From assembly GCA_021307315.1 (NCBI GenBank), contig JAJSPD010000043.1:62001-126000 (forward strand): DNA of 64,000 nt, written 5' to 3'. Position 1 is the first letter of the stretch; the number at the start of each line of letters is the position of its first letter. Source of the stretch: Bisporella sp. PMI_857. Taxonomy: Eukaryota; Ascomycota; Leotiomycetes; Helotiales; Helotiaceae. Position numbers and translations under genes: made by a program. Of this stretch, positions 46,215-58,429 are shown in pieces. The notes under the pieces were generated by a model. It was not told the origin of the DNA. It searched no databases and worked only from the letters and a program-made list of their open reading frames with translations.

Positions 46215-47058
46215 GAGCCAGTTGAACCTGACACCCTTGGCCATTCAAAGTGCCTGCAGCTGGATGGACAAGAATTCAGAAGGCAGATATTTCCACAGTT
46301 CAGGAGATGAATATCACTTCTTCATCCAGATTCAACCATGTAAACGTAACTCAGGAGCCATGCACCCACGTGTGAAATAGATAAAAATTGATCTTGATAT
46401 GTCCCCTTCACAACAATAGCACATTCTTTCGCTCAAAACGCCCGTTCGAGAGTTTCCGATTGCATTTAGGTAACTCATGCCAGCGAACTTCTGTTAGCCA
46501 TTTCGGTCTCGATCTCTCTACAATGACACTCTCTCCTATTCGCTTACTCATTCTAAGAATAAGGAGTGGTATGTTAGTTATTGATAGATTTCTAGGAATT
46601 GCGTAGAATTCATAGCATATTTCATATATTTCTATGAGATCTGAGAAAGAATTTTGGGACTTGTGTTATCTGAGCAACATCCAATCTGAGGATTACAATT
46701 ACGATGGCTTGTTCGTTGTCACTGTTTCGTTATAGAGATGTTTTTCGCATTCGATCGTCAGAATGAATTTACTCGTGGCCAATGCACATTATCTTTAGTT
46801 GAATCGGAGCTTTGGGCTCTCTCACAGCAACCGTAAGACAATCGAATATCCAGGGCATTCGAGCTAATAAAGTTGTAGCATTTTAACAAATTTACAGGAG
46901 TGGTTCAGATAGTGCGTGACACTAAGCAAAATTTGGAATGTTAAACAGTGAGCCTTGTATTTGCTAATCGAAATCATTCAAGGAAAATAACTACATTAGC
47001 TACACTTTATCGCCAGGTTATTCTTCTAAATACCTGTGTAATTAATCTTCTTGTTCGT
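46215..47058. other. AT-rich intergenic region
   Basis: About 840 bp between the permease pseudogene and the PTH11-like gene. The plus-strand open frame at 46388-46606 is not supported by any motif. Confidence 0.4.
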
Positions 47059-48395
47059 CTAATAACTTATTCCCTGATTGCTGCCTCGGCCCTGGATGGG
47101 GAGACTCTCACTCGATACAGATCCTGCGGATGCATGTGTTCTTCCATAACTGATGTCCCATTCTAATCCCTTCTTAATGATTATCCTCTGTGAATCATTA
47201 CTCTCTCTACCTTCTTCTGTACTATGTGTGATATTTGCTTCATACATCGTTTGCTCTGGCCGTAACTTTTCAATATATATATCGCACCCCGCTTGTAGCT
47301 CGCTTGATTTATTTTGTCCTTCATCGACCAGACTACCATTTGAAGTGGTTGGTCGTGTGGATTTAGACCTGTACGATGGAAGTTTTATAGAATATCCAGG
47401 ATAATCAGTGCTAGTGGTAACAGCAGGGTCGTAAGCCGCGATGAAAGTCTTCAGGCATGGAATCATAGATGCGGAAATACTGTATCCTATCTCAAGTTGA
47501 GTGCAAGTTACTACGTTGTGAAAATGTAAAGTGGGCTTTGCAGAGATAAGAGATATGTCTAGATAAATCAACCAAAGACAAGCTATAGCAACGACTCTAT
47601 CACAATCTCAATTTAACATACGGCAGACGGAAACCGAATGCTCCGACGACAATGATTTTGGACCTCGGCCCTATTTTTATTCCCCAGACCAGATAAATTG
47701 ACATGCCGAAGAGTGACAGCTCGGTCAAGGAATCAAGGATGGCGACAAATTGCCATCTCGTGATCTAGGTGGGGTTAGCATAGCTCGAGATATCCCAGCT
47801 TTCAGTCACTCTTTACCAGACTTGGGCATTCTGCAAATGAGAATACATCAGTCCAAGGATGCTGAGGATGACAGCAAATCCCCATCAGGATGATTGATGC
47901 TACGCCCCAAATTTTTGAAGTGCTAATAGTACACCAAAGAGCATAGAAATGACCTCGCAGTGGTGTGAGGCGCAGCAGTAGAAAAGCTTTGGAGCATTTA
48001 GAAAGCAGCAAGGCGAGTATATGCAAGATATCACCAGCGAGAACGGGATATAGAGTGGTCAGAGCTATCCTTTTTCTATCGATTTATACACCAACTTTTG
48101 CTATCCGCTCATAGCTACTATTCTCAACAAGCTCTAGCGTCTTTCCCAGGCCTTCTTTCAGCGCATAGAAGACAGAAGAAACTTGAGGGATTGCAAATGC
48201 GACTGCACCAATAAACGTGAAATCGTCGATTTTGTAGGTACTCAATTTGAGGCGGGAATATCCACGAATAGAGAGCAATTTTAGAACGACTGGAATAGAA
48301 AAAGCGGCTATGATTGCGATCAGAGCCCCCATATCATTATCACTGATTGTTTTCAGTGGCGCACTGACACCAGGATCTCGCTCTGAAGAATTCAT
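47059..48395 (-). CDS. PTH11/SAT4-like seven-helix membrane protein (410 aa if two very short introns are removed)
   Basis: Four blocks read in order: 48395-48092 (IIAAFSIPVVLKLLSIRGYS, DDFTFIGAVAFAIPQVSSVF), 48064-47817 (GDILHILALLLSKCS, IWGVASIILMGICCHPQHPW), 47764-47622 (TRWQFVAILDSLTELSLFG, GAFGFRLP) and 47596-47059 (VVVAIACLWLIYL, CTQLEIGYSISASMIPCLKT). This matches the fungal rhodopsin/PTH11-like (SAT4) domain, which includes surface sensors. The C-terminal 110 residues are polar and cytosolic. The 52-nt intron at 47765-47816 is normal, but the other two gaps are only 27 nt (48065-48091) and 25 nt (47597-47621). They carry GT and AG ends and must be removed to keep frame. At the first gap a good branch motif (CTGAC) lies downstream of the usable AG, hinting that the original acceptor was lost. 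Functional status is uncertain. Confidence 0.75.
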
Positions 48396-49855
48396 CGATA
48401 TGGTGAGTTGGCGCAGCTGGCTCTCACTATGATGAAAAATATTGCAACACAGGCCTAATATAGATACCCAATATCAAGGAGGAGTGGTTCTACATAGATA
48501 TGGATCTCCTCGAATCCCGTTCCACGAATCAAATGTTGGATCTCTATATGTGGAGATCGGCTTCATGTGCAGACATCGGCATCAAGATAGATCCCAGATG
48601 GCCGAGCCGTGGTTGTAAATAGCAGATTACCATACTAACATCTGTCTAGGATGCATAATATTAACCTGGTCTTAAGCTGAGATGTAAGTAGTACAAACTA
48701 CGTGGGGGCTTGCGGCATCATTCACACTTCTCCTTTAATTGGTACTTTCCGATTGTACACATATGCAGCATTGTTTCGTGCTTAGAATGATGAATCATAA
48801 TTCGTCGGTAAGTTGTGAAGGTCTATTGACTTTCCGCCTCACGGGAAATGCCCTGCAGTCTGAAACAAATAGGTCATAGACAAGCAACAACTTTGTTTGC
48901 CCGTGTGGCATTTTCTTGACCTCCGTGGCTGCAGATCTTGCCGAACTGGGTCAATGATTGGCCATGCCCAGCCGCTTTTGTTTTGCAACCGTCACATAGT
49001 GCCAATGAGGTAAGCAAAACCTTTGACATCTCGCATAATAATATCAAAAAGTCTAAAACTAGGCTACATTTCACTCTCGTTGCATTCTGTTGTGGTGCTC
49101 TTCCACGGCGATGCTACTCATTTGCAAGCCCCTTTTCGACCTCGCTTAAGCCTGGGCACCTGATACGCCGCACATTTTTCGTAATCTTTGTGTTCCTGGC
49201 TCAATGATTCTGAAGGCTGAAAAATAGAGCTCATTTTGCTTAATTCGATAGAGGAGATAATTGACCTGGCGATAAAAAAATCTACATAAACCTTGTGACC
49301 CTGGTATATACATCAAGCTAGTGTTTGGATACCTGGAAGCGCGCTTGGTTCTTGTATGTGGCGTTCACGGCCTCAGCAAGGCAACAGTCTCTGATTTCAG
49401 TGCTATGCACTGTGTCTCTTAACTGAGCTGAATTAGTGTACCATGGAAATTGAGAGGATATGCTTTCAGAGACATTCTTTAGGTTCTCTCCTTTCCTTTT
49501 TCGAAGGAGAAAACCAAGCACTCTCCTCACTTACCATCCATTACCCCTCTTGCCTGTCTTGAAAGTTAGGGAATCAGTAGCAGGGTATACGTAACCTAAC
49601 GAGGCATGCCTGCTCAAGTAGACAATACTGTACTAGCCAACTAACGACGTACATTATCCTTTGAGGACTGAGTAATCTTATATTAACCTTTGAATATATT
49701 GAGAAATACTTGCTGAGTTGCAATGAACGGTTGAGCCTCTTATTACTCATTTGATGTGTCGAAAGAGATATCTATAAATTCTTAAAACGTGGTTTCTGCC
49801 CATCTCTTTTGAAACCGAAAATTTTCATCACACTTGATCGCGTTTTCAATAAAAA
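48396..49855. other. Divergent intergenic region
   Basis: About 1.46 kb between the minus-strand PTH11-like gene and a plus-strand membrane protein gene. Short open frames at 48938-49207 (plus) and 49318-49530 (minus) have no motif or intron partner. Both promoters should lie here. Confidence 0.4.
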
Positions 49856-51421
49856 ATGATCTCGCCTCGTGGTAGTCAATTGTTTCTCATTACGCCTTTT
49901 ACCTTGCAGCTTACAGATGCAAAATCATTTCAATCCAACTGCACGTTGCCAGCAACCAATGTTAATATAATGTATGGTGGAAACGTCCGTGGCACATTTG
50001 ACATACTGTGGTCTTGTATATTTACCCTCTTAATATGTACATGGACGGTGCAGCATCTCAATATACCGGAGCAAGATTCATCAACTACAAGAAGGAAAGG
50101 AGTTCTGGCCAATGTAAAGAGCAATTGGATTCCAATCAAGTGGATGTTGTCAACACTTGTAATGCCTGAGCTCATTGCAGCAAAGGCGTTTCAAGATTGG
50201 CATATGTCTAGAAAGTCTTACAGAGAAATGCAGCTATTTGCTGCGCAAGATAAAGTCGAGTGGACACTAATCCACTCATACTATGCTAATATTGGAGGAT
50301 TTGTTCTGAAACTTCCGCCAAAGTCCAACACAGCTTCCAATTCTAAGAGCGATAATGGTTCTAGCGGACCTGACCATCCATCGGTTCCGCCAATCGAAAA
50401 TTCTTTAAGAGTGGCGACAGATTCGTCAATTTTCAACACGTATGATTCTGGTGGAAAAATTGCGTTTTATGCGCTCAAGCGCTACTTCTGTGCTTTCAAA
50501 GAGAAACCAGACATAGAAGGGGAAAGATGTGAAGAGCCAACACTTAGTCCACTAGATTCTGATCCAGAACTTGAGCTTAAGCTTCATATAAACGCCGATC
50601 AGCTTCGTGCATTACGAAGCATCCAGTTCATTCCAAATATTCCCGCGATTAGCAGTAAAGAAATTGGGGACAAAAACAAAAGCGACGTATTCCTCAAGGG
50701 TACAGCTCTCATCCAGCTGATATGGCTTCTAACTCAAGTTATTATCCGAAGTATCAAAGGGTTACCGATATCACATCTCGAGGTTGCGGTTCTCGCCTTT
50801 GCCGGGAGCACGATCTTTACATATGCCTTCTCATGGAGCAAACCCCAAGGGGTCAACAATCCCACCTATGTCAAGCCTCCAGCTAAAACAGTAATTGATA
50901 ATGTCGTGCTAGCCACGCTTCATACGCAGCTGGTTCCGTTAAGCGGATACACTGGTACCAGGGTATCATCGGTTTTCTTAGATGGGCCACCTAATATCAA
51001 TCTCCTCCATCCCATTCCTAACGACGCGGAATATGATATCAGGCCGAGATTCTTTAATTGGACCTCGCGATTCACTTACTACTTCATGGGCTTGACCATA
51101 TCTGCAGTGCTATTCGGGATCATACACTGCTTGGCCTGGAACTTCCACTACCCTTCGTTGCTTGAGAAAATACTATGGAGAATATGCTCCGTCTGGATTA
51201 CCTTGTGGACTCCTATATACATGTTAAACTTCGTGGCGTACGGCAGACTAAAGCGCTTACCCGGAGCGCTTAAAGTAGCTCAGATGGTGGAGATATTGCT
51301 GTTCCTTGGATATGTGTGCGCAAGGTTCTGCTTGTTTGTCCTCGTGTTTCGCGGGTTATTTTATCTGGAGACCGCAACATTCAAGTCGACTTTGGACGGG
51401 ATTATACCACATATTCAGTGA
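49856..51421 (+). CDS. Fungal multi-pass membrane protein of unknown function (521 aa)
   Basis: A single exon of 521 residues begins MISPRGSQLFLITPFTLQ. A hydrophobic segment, FDILWSCIFTLLICTWTVQH (about residues 48-67), then KWMLSTLVMPELIAAKAFQD, mark a family of fungal integral membrane proteins that I have seen only as uncharacterised. At least five further hydrophobic segments follow (for example ALIQLIWLLTQVIIRSI, LEVAVLAFAGSTIFTYAF, YYFMGLTISAVLFGIIHCLA, ILLFLGYVCARFCLFVLVF). A polar Ser-rich loop sits near 155-190. The family resembles no enzyme I can name. The frame is intact, and the first ATG is used. Confidence 0.8.
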   Translation: MISPRGSQLFLITPFTLQLTDAKSFQSNCTLPATNVNIMYGGNVRGTFDILWSCIFTLLICTWTVQHLNIPEQDSSTTRRKGVLANVKSNWIPIKWMLSTLVMPELIAAKAFQDWHMSRKSYREMQLFAAQDKVEWTLIHSYYANIGGFVLKLPPKSNTASNSKSDNGSSGPDHPSVPPIENSLRVATDSSIFNTYDSGGKIAFYALKRYFCAFKEKPDIEGERCEEPTLSPLDSDPELELKLHINADQLRALRSIQFIPNIPAISSKEIGDKNKSDVFLKGTALIQLIWLLTQVIIRSIKGLPISHLEVAVLAFAGSTIFTYAFSWSKPQGVNNPTYVKPPAKTVIDNVVLATLHTQLVPLSGYTGTRVSSVFLDGPPNINLLHPIPNDAEYDIRPRFFNWTSRFTYYFMGLTISAVLFGIIHCLAWNFHYPSLLEKILWRICSVWITLWTPIYMLNFVAYGRLKRLPGALKVAQMVEILLFLGYVCARFCLFVLVFRGLFYLETATFKSTLDGIIPHIQ

Positions 51422-51864
51422 CATGCTGTACTCGGGAGTGATGGCTCTGGGAATCACAAAACAGCTCGCCCCACGATTCGGCTTTGCGGTTTCCAAAGTG
51501 CCACCGCCGACCACAGACTTTCTACACTTGAGCTGTGAGAAGATGAGCACTAGCTGTAGCCGTGAGTAAGCGATAAAGGTGGCATGAAACGACTCGCTGG
51601 CAAAACAATCTCCAAATCTAGGAGCATTTCGAATGTACCGAAAAGGTTTGTCCACTTGCATGAGATCCGAAGCTGAAGAAGTGGGAAGAGACATGAGGAT
51701 GACATTGAAGGTATGGTGACCATGACGGTAATGAAAGGTGGGTGATCAGGGTTAGAGATTCCATGATTAAGAAAGAGGAGATACGAAAAAGGGTTCTCAT
51801 CCCTCATATATCAGCTCTGGATCCGCCTTCGTTATCGCATAAGCCCTTTCATAGCTGCCCCAGT
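51422..51864. other. Intergenic between converging genes
   Basis: About 440 bp. Overlapping short open frames on both strands look accidental. Both 3' UTRs are expected here. Confidence 0.4.
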
Positions 51865-52510
51865 TTATTTCTTTTCCTCCTCACCAACTGCAACCAGCTT
51901 CCCCACTACCAGATACTTCTCACTAAACCTCTCCTCCCATCCCTTCAGCGCCTCCCACTCATCCCTTCCTAAGTCCTCCAATTTATCCAATGGACCCTCT
52001 AGATCCTTCGTTAACATATCCTCATCGAAACTCCCAAACGCCAGCCCCCTACTCGCATCTCGTCCTGCGAAATTCTCATATGGTCCTCCTGGCCCATAAA
52101 AGTTTCTGCCCGAGGAGACGTCGAAGACCTGCCCGCGCACAGCAAGGTATACCTCAGGTTTTTCAAGTCCGTTGTAGGGGAGTAGGGTGGGGGGTGTAAA
52201 TGTGTGGAAGACGGTTGCGGGAGCTGGGGGTGGCATGGTGACGGGTGCGGGGCGGCGGAAAAAGGACGAGTAGATGATTAGGATGAGGAGGGAGAAGAGG
52301 ATTGCATTGATGGGTGTGAAAACCGTTTGCCTGGGAAGTGATTAGGAGACCTGTGGTGGGATGGAGGGGCAACTTGAAGCTTACACTTCGGGCGAGATGG
52401 TCTGCTGTTGTTGTTTTGCGGCTTCTGCGTGGGGTGGTTAACATAATTGGCATTTCGATACTGAAGAAATGGGAAATACCTTGTGCCATCCTATTCTCAA
52501 CGTAATCCAT
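51865..52510 (-). CDS. Dap1/MAPR-like cytochrome b5-fold heme protein (178 aa)
   Basis: Three exons (52510-52480, 52423-52384, 52330-51865) join in phase, with introns of 56 and 53 nt. The N-terminus is short and polar (MDYVENRMAQEAAKQQQQ), followed by one membrane helix, NAILFSLLILIIYSSFF (about 32-48). The cytochrome b5-like domain of the membrane-associated progesterone receptor family follows: LPYNGLEKPEVYLAVRGQVF, DVSSGRNFYGPGGPYENFAG, RDASRGLAFGSFDED. In this family heme is bound through tyrosines (YLAV, FYGPGGPY) rather than two histidines. Yeast Dap1 supports the cytochrome P450 Erg11 in ergosterol synthesis and confers damage and azole tolerance, so a similar ER role is likely. Confidence 0.9.
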
Positions 52511-53137
52511 TGTATACAGCGTACTGGATGCAGAGATCAAGGGCTGTGAGCTCGAGCTCTTCTTGATTGTGGGATTGTGCCGCTGTAGGGGTTCTAGCAG
52601 ATGAAAGATAAAGTACGTTGGAATCTGGTTTAGCCGGCCGACTATCGAATGTGTTTGTCATGTGAGAGTGAGGTGAGATGGTATTGATGTTGGTTTCGCG
52701 ATGTTGGGGTTGAATGTCATCAGTGTGTCGTTAAAAGTGCCGTAACCCGGATATGCCGATTTGTCTTGGCTCTCCTCGATTTGATCCAATCACAACTCTA
52801 TAATTACTCAAATGAGGGAAGTATTCAAGACGGCAAAGTCTTCGATCTTGTGTCGGATTTTATTGATGAGGATGATCCTTTGAGTAATTTAATTTATTGA
52901 AAATCTATCCTTCTAATGATATGAGCGCAAGAAGCATATTATCTTCAACTCAAAGCTCCAAATATGCTAAGAATTAAAAACTTATCACAACTGCGTAGAG
53001 TATTAAGGCTCTTTCATGATTCAGTATATCTCACAATGGCATTCTTGCTCGCTTATAGCCATTTCCTTGTGCTTTTAGTCTGATTCTCGCCCATCGTTGT
53101 GATCCACTGTCTCGAAACTCATGGACATTTTCATTTC
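52511..53137. other. Intergenic
   Basis: About 630 bp upstream of the Dap1-like gene, presumably its promoter, plus the thioesterase 3' UTR. No specific element can be named. Confidence 0.4.
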
Positions 53138-53897
53138 TCATAATTTTCCACTGAGAGAAATGCTATCTAGGACAATGAACAGAGCTTCTGCAGTTGAGAG
53201 TACAGTACCATTTCCATCCTCTATAGAGCCTTTGACATATAGCTTTCTACCTTCGACTCGGTCCACAGATGCTCGACACAATACCACACTCGGGGTGGTG
53301 ACTGGCTTCTTATAGTTCACCTAGAAGCACCTGTCAGCCTTATTGAACGTGATATCCAAAAAGCAAAGTTCTACGGGAAGAGCTAGTTGTGGTACGCTTA
53401 GGGCTTATTGGGGAGTGGCTGTTGAACTGACATTTAAATATGCAGTCATGGTCTTTTTATCCTTTGGTCTAAAATTCTGGGCTGAAAGTCCTAGTGCTTC
53501 GTCCAAAAGCAAGGAGACAAACCCCCCGTGACAAGTGTCTGTGTGCCCGTTGACACCAGAACCCAGCGACAGCAGTGAGAGAACTTCCCCGTTCCCGAAA
53601 GCCGTATCCGGAGCTCTGTAAAATGACTGCCATGCTTTGATGGTGTCATCAGTTGCCAGTGCTGGAGATTCATGTTAGCGGTTGACTTCTTCTCTGAGAA
53701 GGGGAAATGGAGCCTGGAGTAATACTTTTCCCAACAAAGGTATCTGTCCTGCTATCAATTTTCAGATCCCGAGAGTTATTGGCGAAGGGTCTCAGGGAAG
53801 GGTCATCAAAGAACTTCAATGCCCATGGAACATCCTTGAATGGCTCTCTTCTCTTTTCCAAATCGCTTTCCTGTCGAAAAACTGTTGATAAATCCAT
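53138..53897 (-). CDS. HotDog-fold acyl-CoA thioesterase-like protein (194 aa)
   Basis: Three exons (53897-53726, 53661-53432, 53320-53138) join in phase across introns of 64 and 111 nt; the second donor is GTCAGT. The HotDog signature HGGFVSLLLDEALG lies at residues 102-115, preceded by GVNGHTDTC and followed by MTAYLNVNYKKPVTTPSVVL, as in 4HBT/THEM4-type fungal thioesterases. The Asp in LLLDEAL is the expected catalytic acid. The family hydrolyses acyl-CoA thioesters, but chain length and location cannot be told. There is no obvious targeting peptide. The C-terminus after AEALFIVL is slightly longer than in relatives that I know. Confidence 0.85.
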
Positions 53898-55017
53898 GTT
53901 AGCTCTTCTGTGTCATATTCATGTTTAAATTAAGGATACATGCCAGTGACAGGTGCCATGTGCCTTTTGGGAGTATCATGACTAGCCTCGGCCTATCCTT
54001 CCTTACCAAGGCTCTTCTCTAAGCAGCAGCTCATGATAGGCCGAGTCGTACGAAAGTGGATTTCCTGTCAGGGCTGTCCGATAGCGATAAGAACAGAAGT
54101 GAAAGGGTGATCGTCGTCACTGTAGCCGCTCGAGAGTGGGTTGTGGAGTGAGATGGATGGGGTTTCGGGAAGTTAAAAATATTAATAGCTTCATCCAGAA
54201 TCAACAACACCAATACCAATAACTAGCTATAAAAAAAAAGAGTCAAATAAAAACTACTCAGCCCTGCGCTGGTGTAACATTCATCTCGCCTACACTATTC
54301 CAATCTAAGGAATGTCCTATCCCCAGACTTACTCATCAATTTTCCATGCAGTGAGATTAATATGGGTGGGCAGTGGTAGGTTTCGTGGCCAGCCTAATGA
54401 GGAACATGAAACAGCACCGCTTTCCTCCTGTCATTTGAGCCAAACCCTCATCCCAAGAAACAAAAAGCCCGCTTCTCGAAGAGTTGTTTCTTGATTCTAC
54501 GTTGTCGCTTCTCATATTGGGTGGTGCGCTGTTTTTCCTGCAAGGCTCTGAGTTTAGTCGACGCCGCGTTCTTGCTGCGCTGTGCCTTTCATTCGCTGGT
54601 CACCAAATCGGTCGCAACAACACGGCTACCACTCCACGACCGCCGCCCAAGCAGGTGTCAACAAAGTTGTTCAAACTCGTTAATCATTCGATTTAGTATT
54701 GTGGTCATATTCAAGTTGACAGGGCATTCATTGTCTGGGTGACTCTTGGATTTGGATTGCCCTAATCTGTTCACATTGATTGCTATCTGCAACCTTCCTG
54801 GCACAGCCCCTCTCATCTCCGCCAACTTGTTTGGTGACTACTTCTTGGGACGGAACATACACATCTGGCCATTCCTACAAGCGAAAGATCTGCGATCGCC
54901 AGCAGATGTATTGGCAAGCGTAGCATACCAAAGTACTATATCAGGTCGTTCTACAGCGAAATTAGTTCCCATTATCGTCCTTCCCAACCTTGGTTTCCTC
55001 CAGCATAAGATCACAGA
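53898..55017. other. Divergent intergenic region
   Basis: About 1.1 kb between the thioesterase and the 645-aa protein gene. Open frames around 54312-55072 on the plus strand overlap in different phases and show no motif, so they are more likely upstream leader sequence than genes. Confidence 0.4.
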
Positions 55018-57520
55018 ATGTGGAAGAAACTCAACAATAGAGGCACACGGCAGCCAGCGCCGGCGAATATAGCTCCTACAGTCTACGACAAGGTATACGA
55101 TGGCAGCGAGAGTTGGGGAGGAGCAGCTGGAAAACACATGATATCACCACCAATCCAGGCGCGACCCCTCCCTTCCAGACCTCCACGAGACCCAGATGCG
55201 GACAGAGCATTGCCAAATCTTCCTTTGTGAGTATGCAATCATTATATTTGCGGTGTGGAGGACTATGTTGGTTTTCGAAAAGGTTCGGGATAAACATATC
55301 TGAAGCACTTGCTGTCTAGTTGATGCGCCGGCTTGTAGCAGATCAGATATGTAGAAGACCTTACATATATATACCCGTTACAAATATTATCGCGGTTCCG
55401 CATCTCAAACCATGCAAGGGCCCGGGATTATCAGTTTGTAAGGAGGTGACTTGCCATGCACCTGAAGATAGAGGTCCTGCAGAATCATGATCATATATCC
55501 TCACTCCTGGAGCAGCCTATACTTAATGCGTCATCTTTGCTCTACTGGTCGCGTGCATAAAGGATTCCTAGCTAACATCCTACAGCAAACCTATGTCTCC
55601 ACCGGCTACAAGCCCTCAAGAACGATATCGGCCTGAGTCTTCAATCTATTCCGAACCATCCCCTACCAAGCTCAATACAAGCTTATCAAGCCCCTATGCG
55701 ATACAGGAGAATACTTATGAAGATGATGGTGTGTCCCCACCAAGTTCTCCGGACATTGGGGCCTCAAGGTATGTGCAGACTTTTGCAGCTACCTTATATT
55801 TATCATGGAATTGCTCTATGATTATGCACAATCTTCAAGAAGGACCAGTAGCCGTCATGGTTTAAGGAAAGATTACATCAATTCTAGCGTTGCCAGCCAA
55901 TTCCATCCTTTATTTTCTCTTTATCTCCTGATGTCAGACGCACATATCTGTTGATGAGCCTTACTAACAGGTAGAAGGAGCCAACGTCCCGAAGACGACG
56001 AAGTGTCACCCATAGATGATATTCCCGATGTCTCACGTCTCAACATTGAAGCACGGCCAGCTAGCAGACCCGGATCGAGCTCAAAGCCGGCTTCAAGCAA
56101 TATACCCGTGCTTCGCAGAGAAAAGAGGCGTAACCAGGTTGCTGCTGCAGCACAAAATCTGGTAGCACGAAAGCAAGTTGGTGATACTTCAAAAGGAAGA
56201 GTGTCGACGGATCCACGATGGGATCCCTATTCTGGAGAAATCACAACCAGCGATAAAGGAAAACCACAAAGTGTGAAGCCAGGACAATTTGTTCCGCCTG
56301 CGCTACGTTCTGCGGGTAACCAAAGCGGAGTCATACACCCACCAGGCACCATTCTTGGAACCCAGACTACAATCAGCGGTCCTTCGAGCGGAAACAGCTC
56401 CTTTGGGGACCGTATGAAAAATCTAGGTAGTAGAAATGTGTCTGTAGAGAGACCTCCATGGAAGGGAGCTACTGGTCGGTCCACAATCGTTGCTCCAGTT
56501 GCAGATAACCCTGATGCGCCACCTGTCGCTATTCCTCGAAAGAGCAGTAAACGTGTAGGCTCACCTATTGCTCCGTTGTCTCCTACCCCGCCAACCATCC
56601 GATCGGTTGCCGAGGCAGAACCCGCACCTACTGGAGGATCAGTGACGCCGACCATTATTCATCCTTCGAAAAGCGATACATTTAGCACAGATTTTCAAGC
56701 ACCAGGGTCAGTCACATATCCTGCGAACATGACACCAGTGAATACCCAATCTCGATCGACCACACCAAGTGGTAACACATCGCAAGCACGAGGAAATGCA
56801 CCAATTGAGGTGTCACTATCAAGAAGTGACACGCTTGGGGTTTCAGCAATTGAACGCAACTTCCGTGAAGCCTTTAAAGACCTGGCCAAAAAGCATAGCG
56901 AATCCTCAGATCCATACGTTCAACCTCCGTCGCGCTTCAGTGTTACCACTTACACATCATCAGAGAGAAACACTCCACGTCCATCAACAGACACTACAGA
57001 CCACCCTCCCATGCCAACGCCACCCAAAGAACCTACGCCCAAGCAAGCATCCCCAATCTTGAACCGCAAACGTCCAAAAGTTGTTGATGCACCAAAGCGT
57101 AAAGCAGTCAATCCTCCCACCTCACCAATCTTCATCAGTATGACAAGTAGCGTCGCTTCGAAACGCAATTCCAACAATGGCAAATCACTTCCGCAAACCC
57201 CTGCCGAAGCGCAATCTTTAGATCTCATCTCCTCTCTCCAAGCACAGCTCGATAACTTGAGTCACAGAAGGAGACAGATCGAGAAGAGTATTAGACAGAT
57301 GACGGAAATGATGCCGACGGATAATATTCGTGATACGGCGGAGGTGAGAAGGAAGCGCGAGGCGGAGAAGGTGAAGATCGAGGTACTGAGGGAAGAGGAG
57401 GCGGATATTAAAGGAAGAGAGCATGAGCTAGGGTTGAAGTTGTTTAGGGCCAATAAGAGGAAAGACAGAGATGCAGAATTCGAGCCAACCGGACTTTGGG
57501 TTAGAAGGGTCACGGGATAA
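55018..57520 (+). CDS. Disordered protein with C-terminal coiled coil, unknown function (645 aa)
   Basis: Three exons (55018-55226, 55586-55768, 55975-57520) join in phase; the introns are unusually long for this window (359 and 206 nt). The product starts MWKKLNNRGTRQPAPAN and is Pro/Ser/Thr-rich for most of its length, with repeated SP/TP sites. A conserved-looking motif, DPRWDPYSGEITTSDKGKP, lies at about residue 200. The C-terminal 100 residues form a charged coiled coil (LISSLQAQLDNLSHRRRQIE, EVRRKREAEKVKIEVLREEE) and end GLWVRRVTG. Such a build suggests a scaffold or cytoskeleton-linked protein, but this is inference, and I do not recognise the family. Confidence 0.78.
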
Positions 57521-58429
57521 TGAAGACGATGGTTTAGAGTGATACTATGCAGGGCTTGTGCATGGCATGTTTAATGGACACAAGGGAGGGTAATGAGACA
57601 GGGGTTAAACCTTTTGGCATTTGAGATGCCAAACTGTTATTGTGATGTTTGTAAGGATATTTGTTGCATGATACCACTTTTAGCGATGAAAATAAATACA
57701 ATAGTCAAAGAGGCCCAAGCTTGACACGCTTGAAAAATGTATCTCGGCTTTAAGATGATGGAAATTGCGCTGGTATCTAGTAAGCACTACAACATCTCAC
57801 CACTGTTAAATCACTACATATGAATGACCAACTCTAATCAACATCTTGGAGGTTTCCCAAGTGGGATTTATAGGGTAAAGTTGTCGGCGATAAAGTCCTT
57901 ACCTTCTGTTCTGCCGCCTCTTCCCTTAACTCTTCCTGATCAACGCCAACAATCGATACATCTGATCCTGCAGCGTCTCTCCGATAAATGATTGCTAGGC
58001 ATAGATCGCTGGTTCCACAATGGTGGGGCCCAGAGTGAATCTCGAGGCACAAAACAGGCATATTTGATGCGTCGAAGTTTCGAATATTCGTCCAGTGCTG
58101 TGATGCGCCATTTCTCTCAACCCATAGAGGAGAGACTCAATGAATGCATATGGTATATAAATATCGAAATCCAGTCCTAGGGAATGAGGACTAGGCACGT
58201 TAGATTTGGTGATAAAAAGCAAAGCTATGGAGACGCCATCACCGTCTATCACACAGAGTAGACTAAACATTAAGTCCTCAGCAGTCTAGCACATCTGGAC
58301 CATCCCTCCGGAACATCACAACGAAGACGTCCGCCTCGAGAATGAGAGAATCCGGTCTCACTAAGATGCATCCGCCGTCTCAGCCAACGTATGAAAAATC
58401 ACTGGTGCACGCAAGTCTACGTCTGCGTC
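57521..58429. other. Intergenic, possible coding debris on minus strand
   Basis: About 900 bp. On the minus strand, frames around 58061-57834 (NMPVLCLEIHSGPHHCGTSD) and 58270-57995 read as protein-like but in different phases, so they could be a decayed exon. Nothing can be named. Confidence 0.4.
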
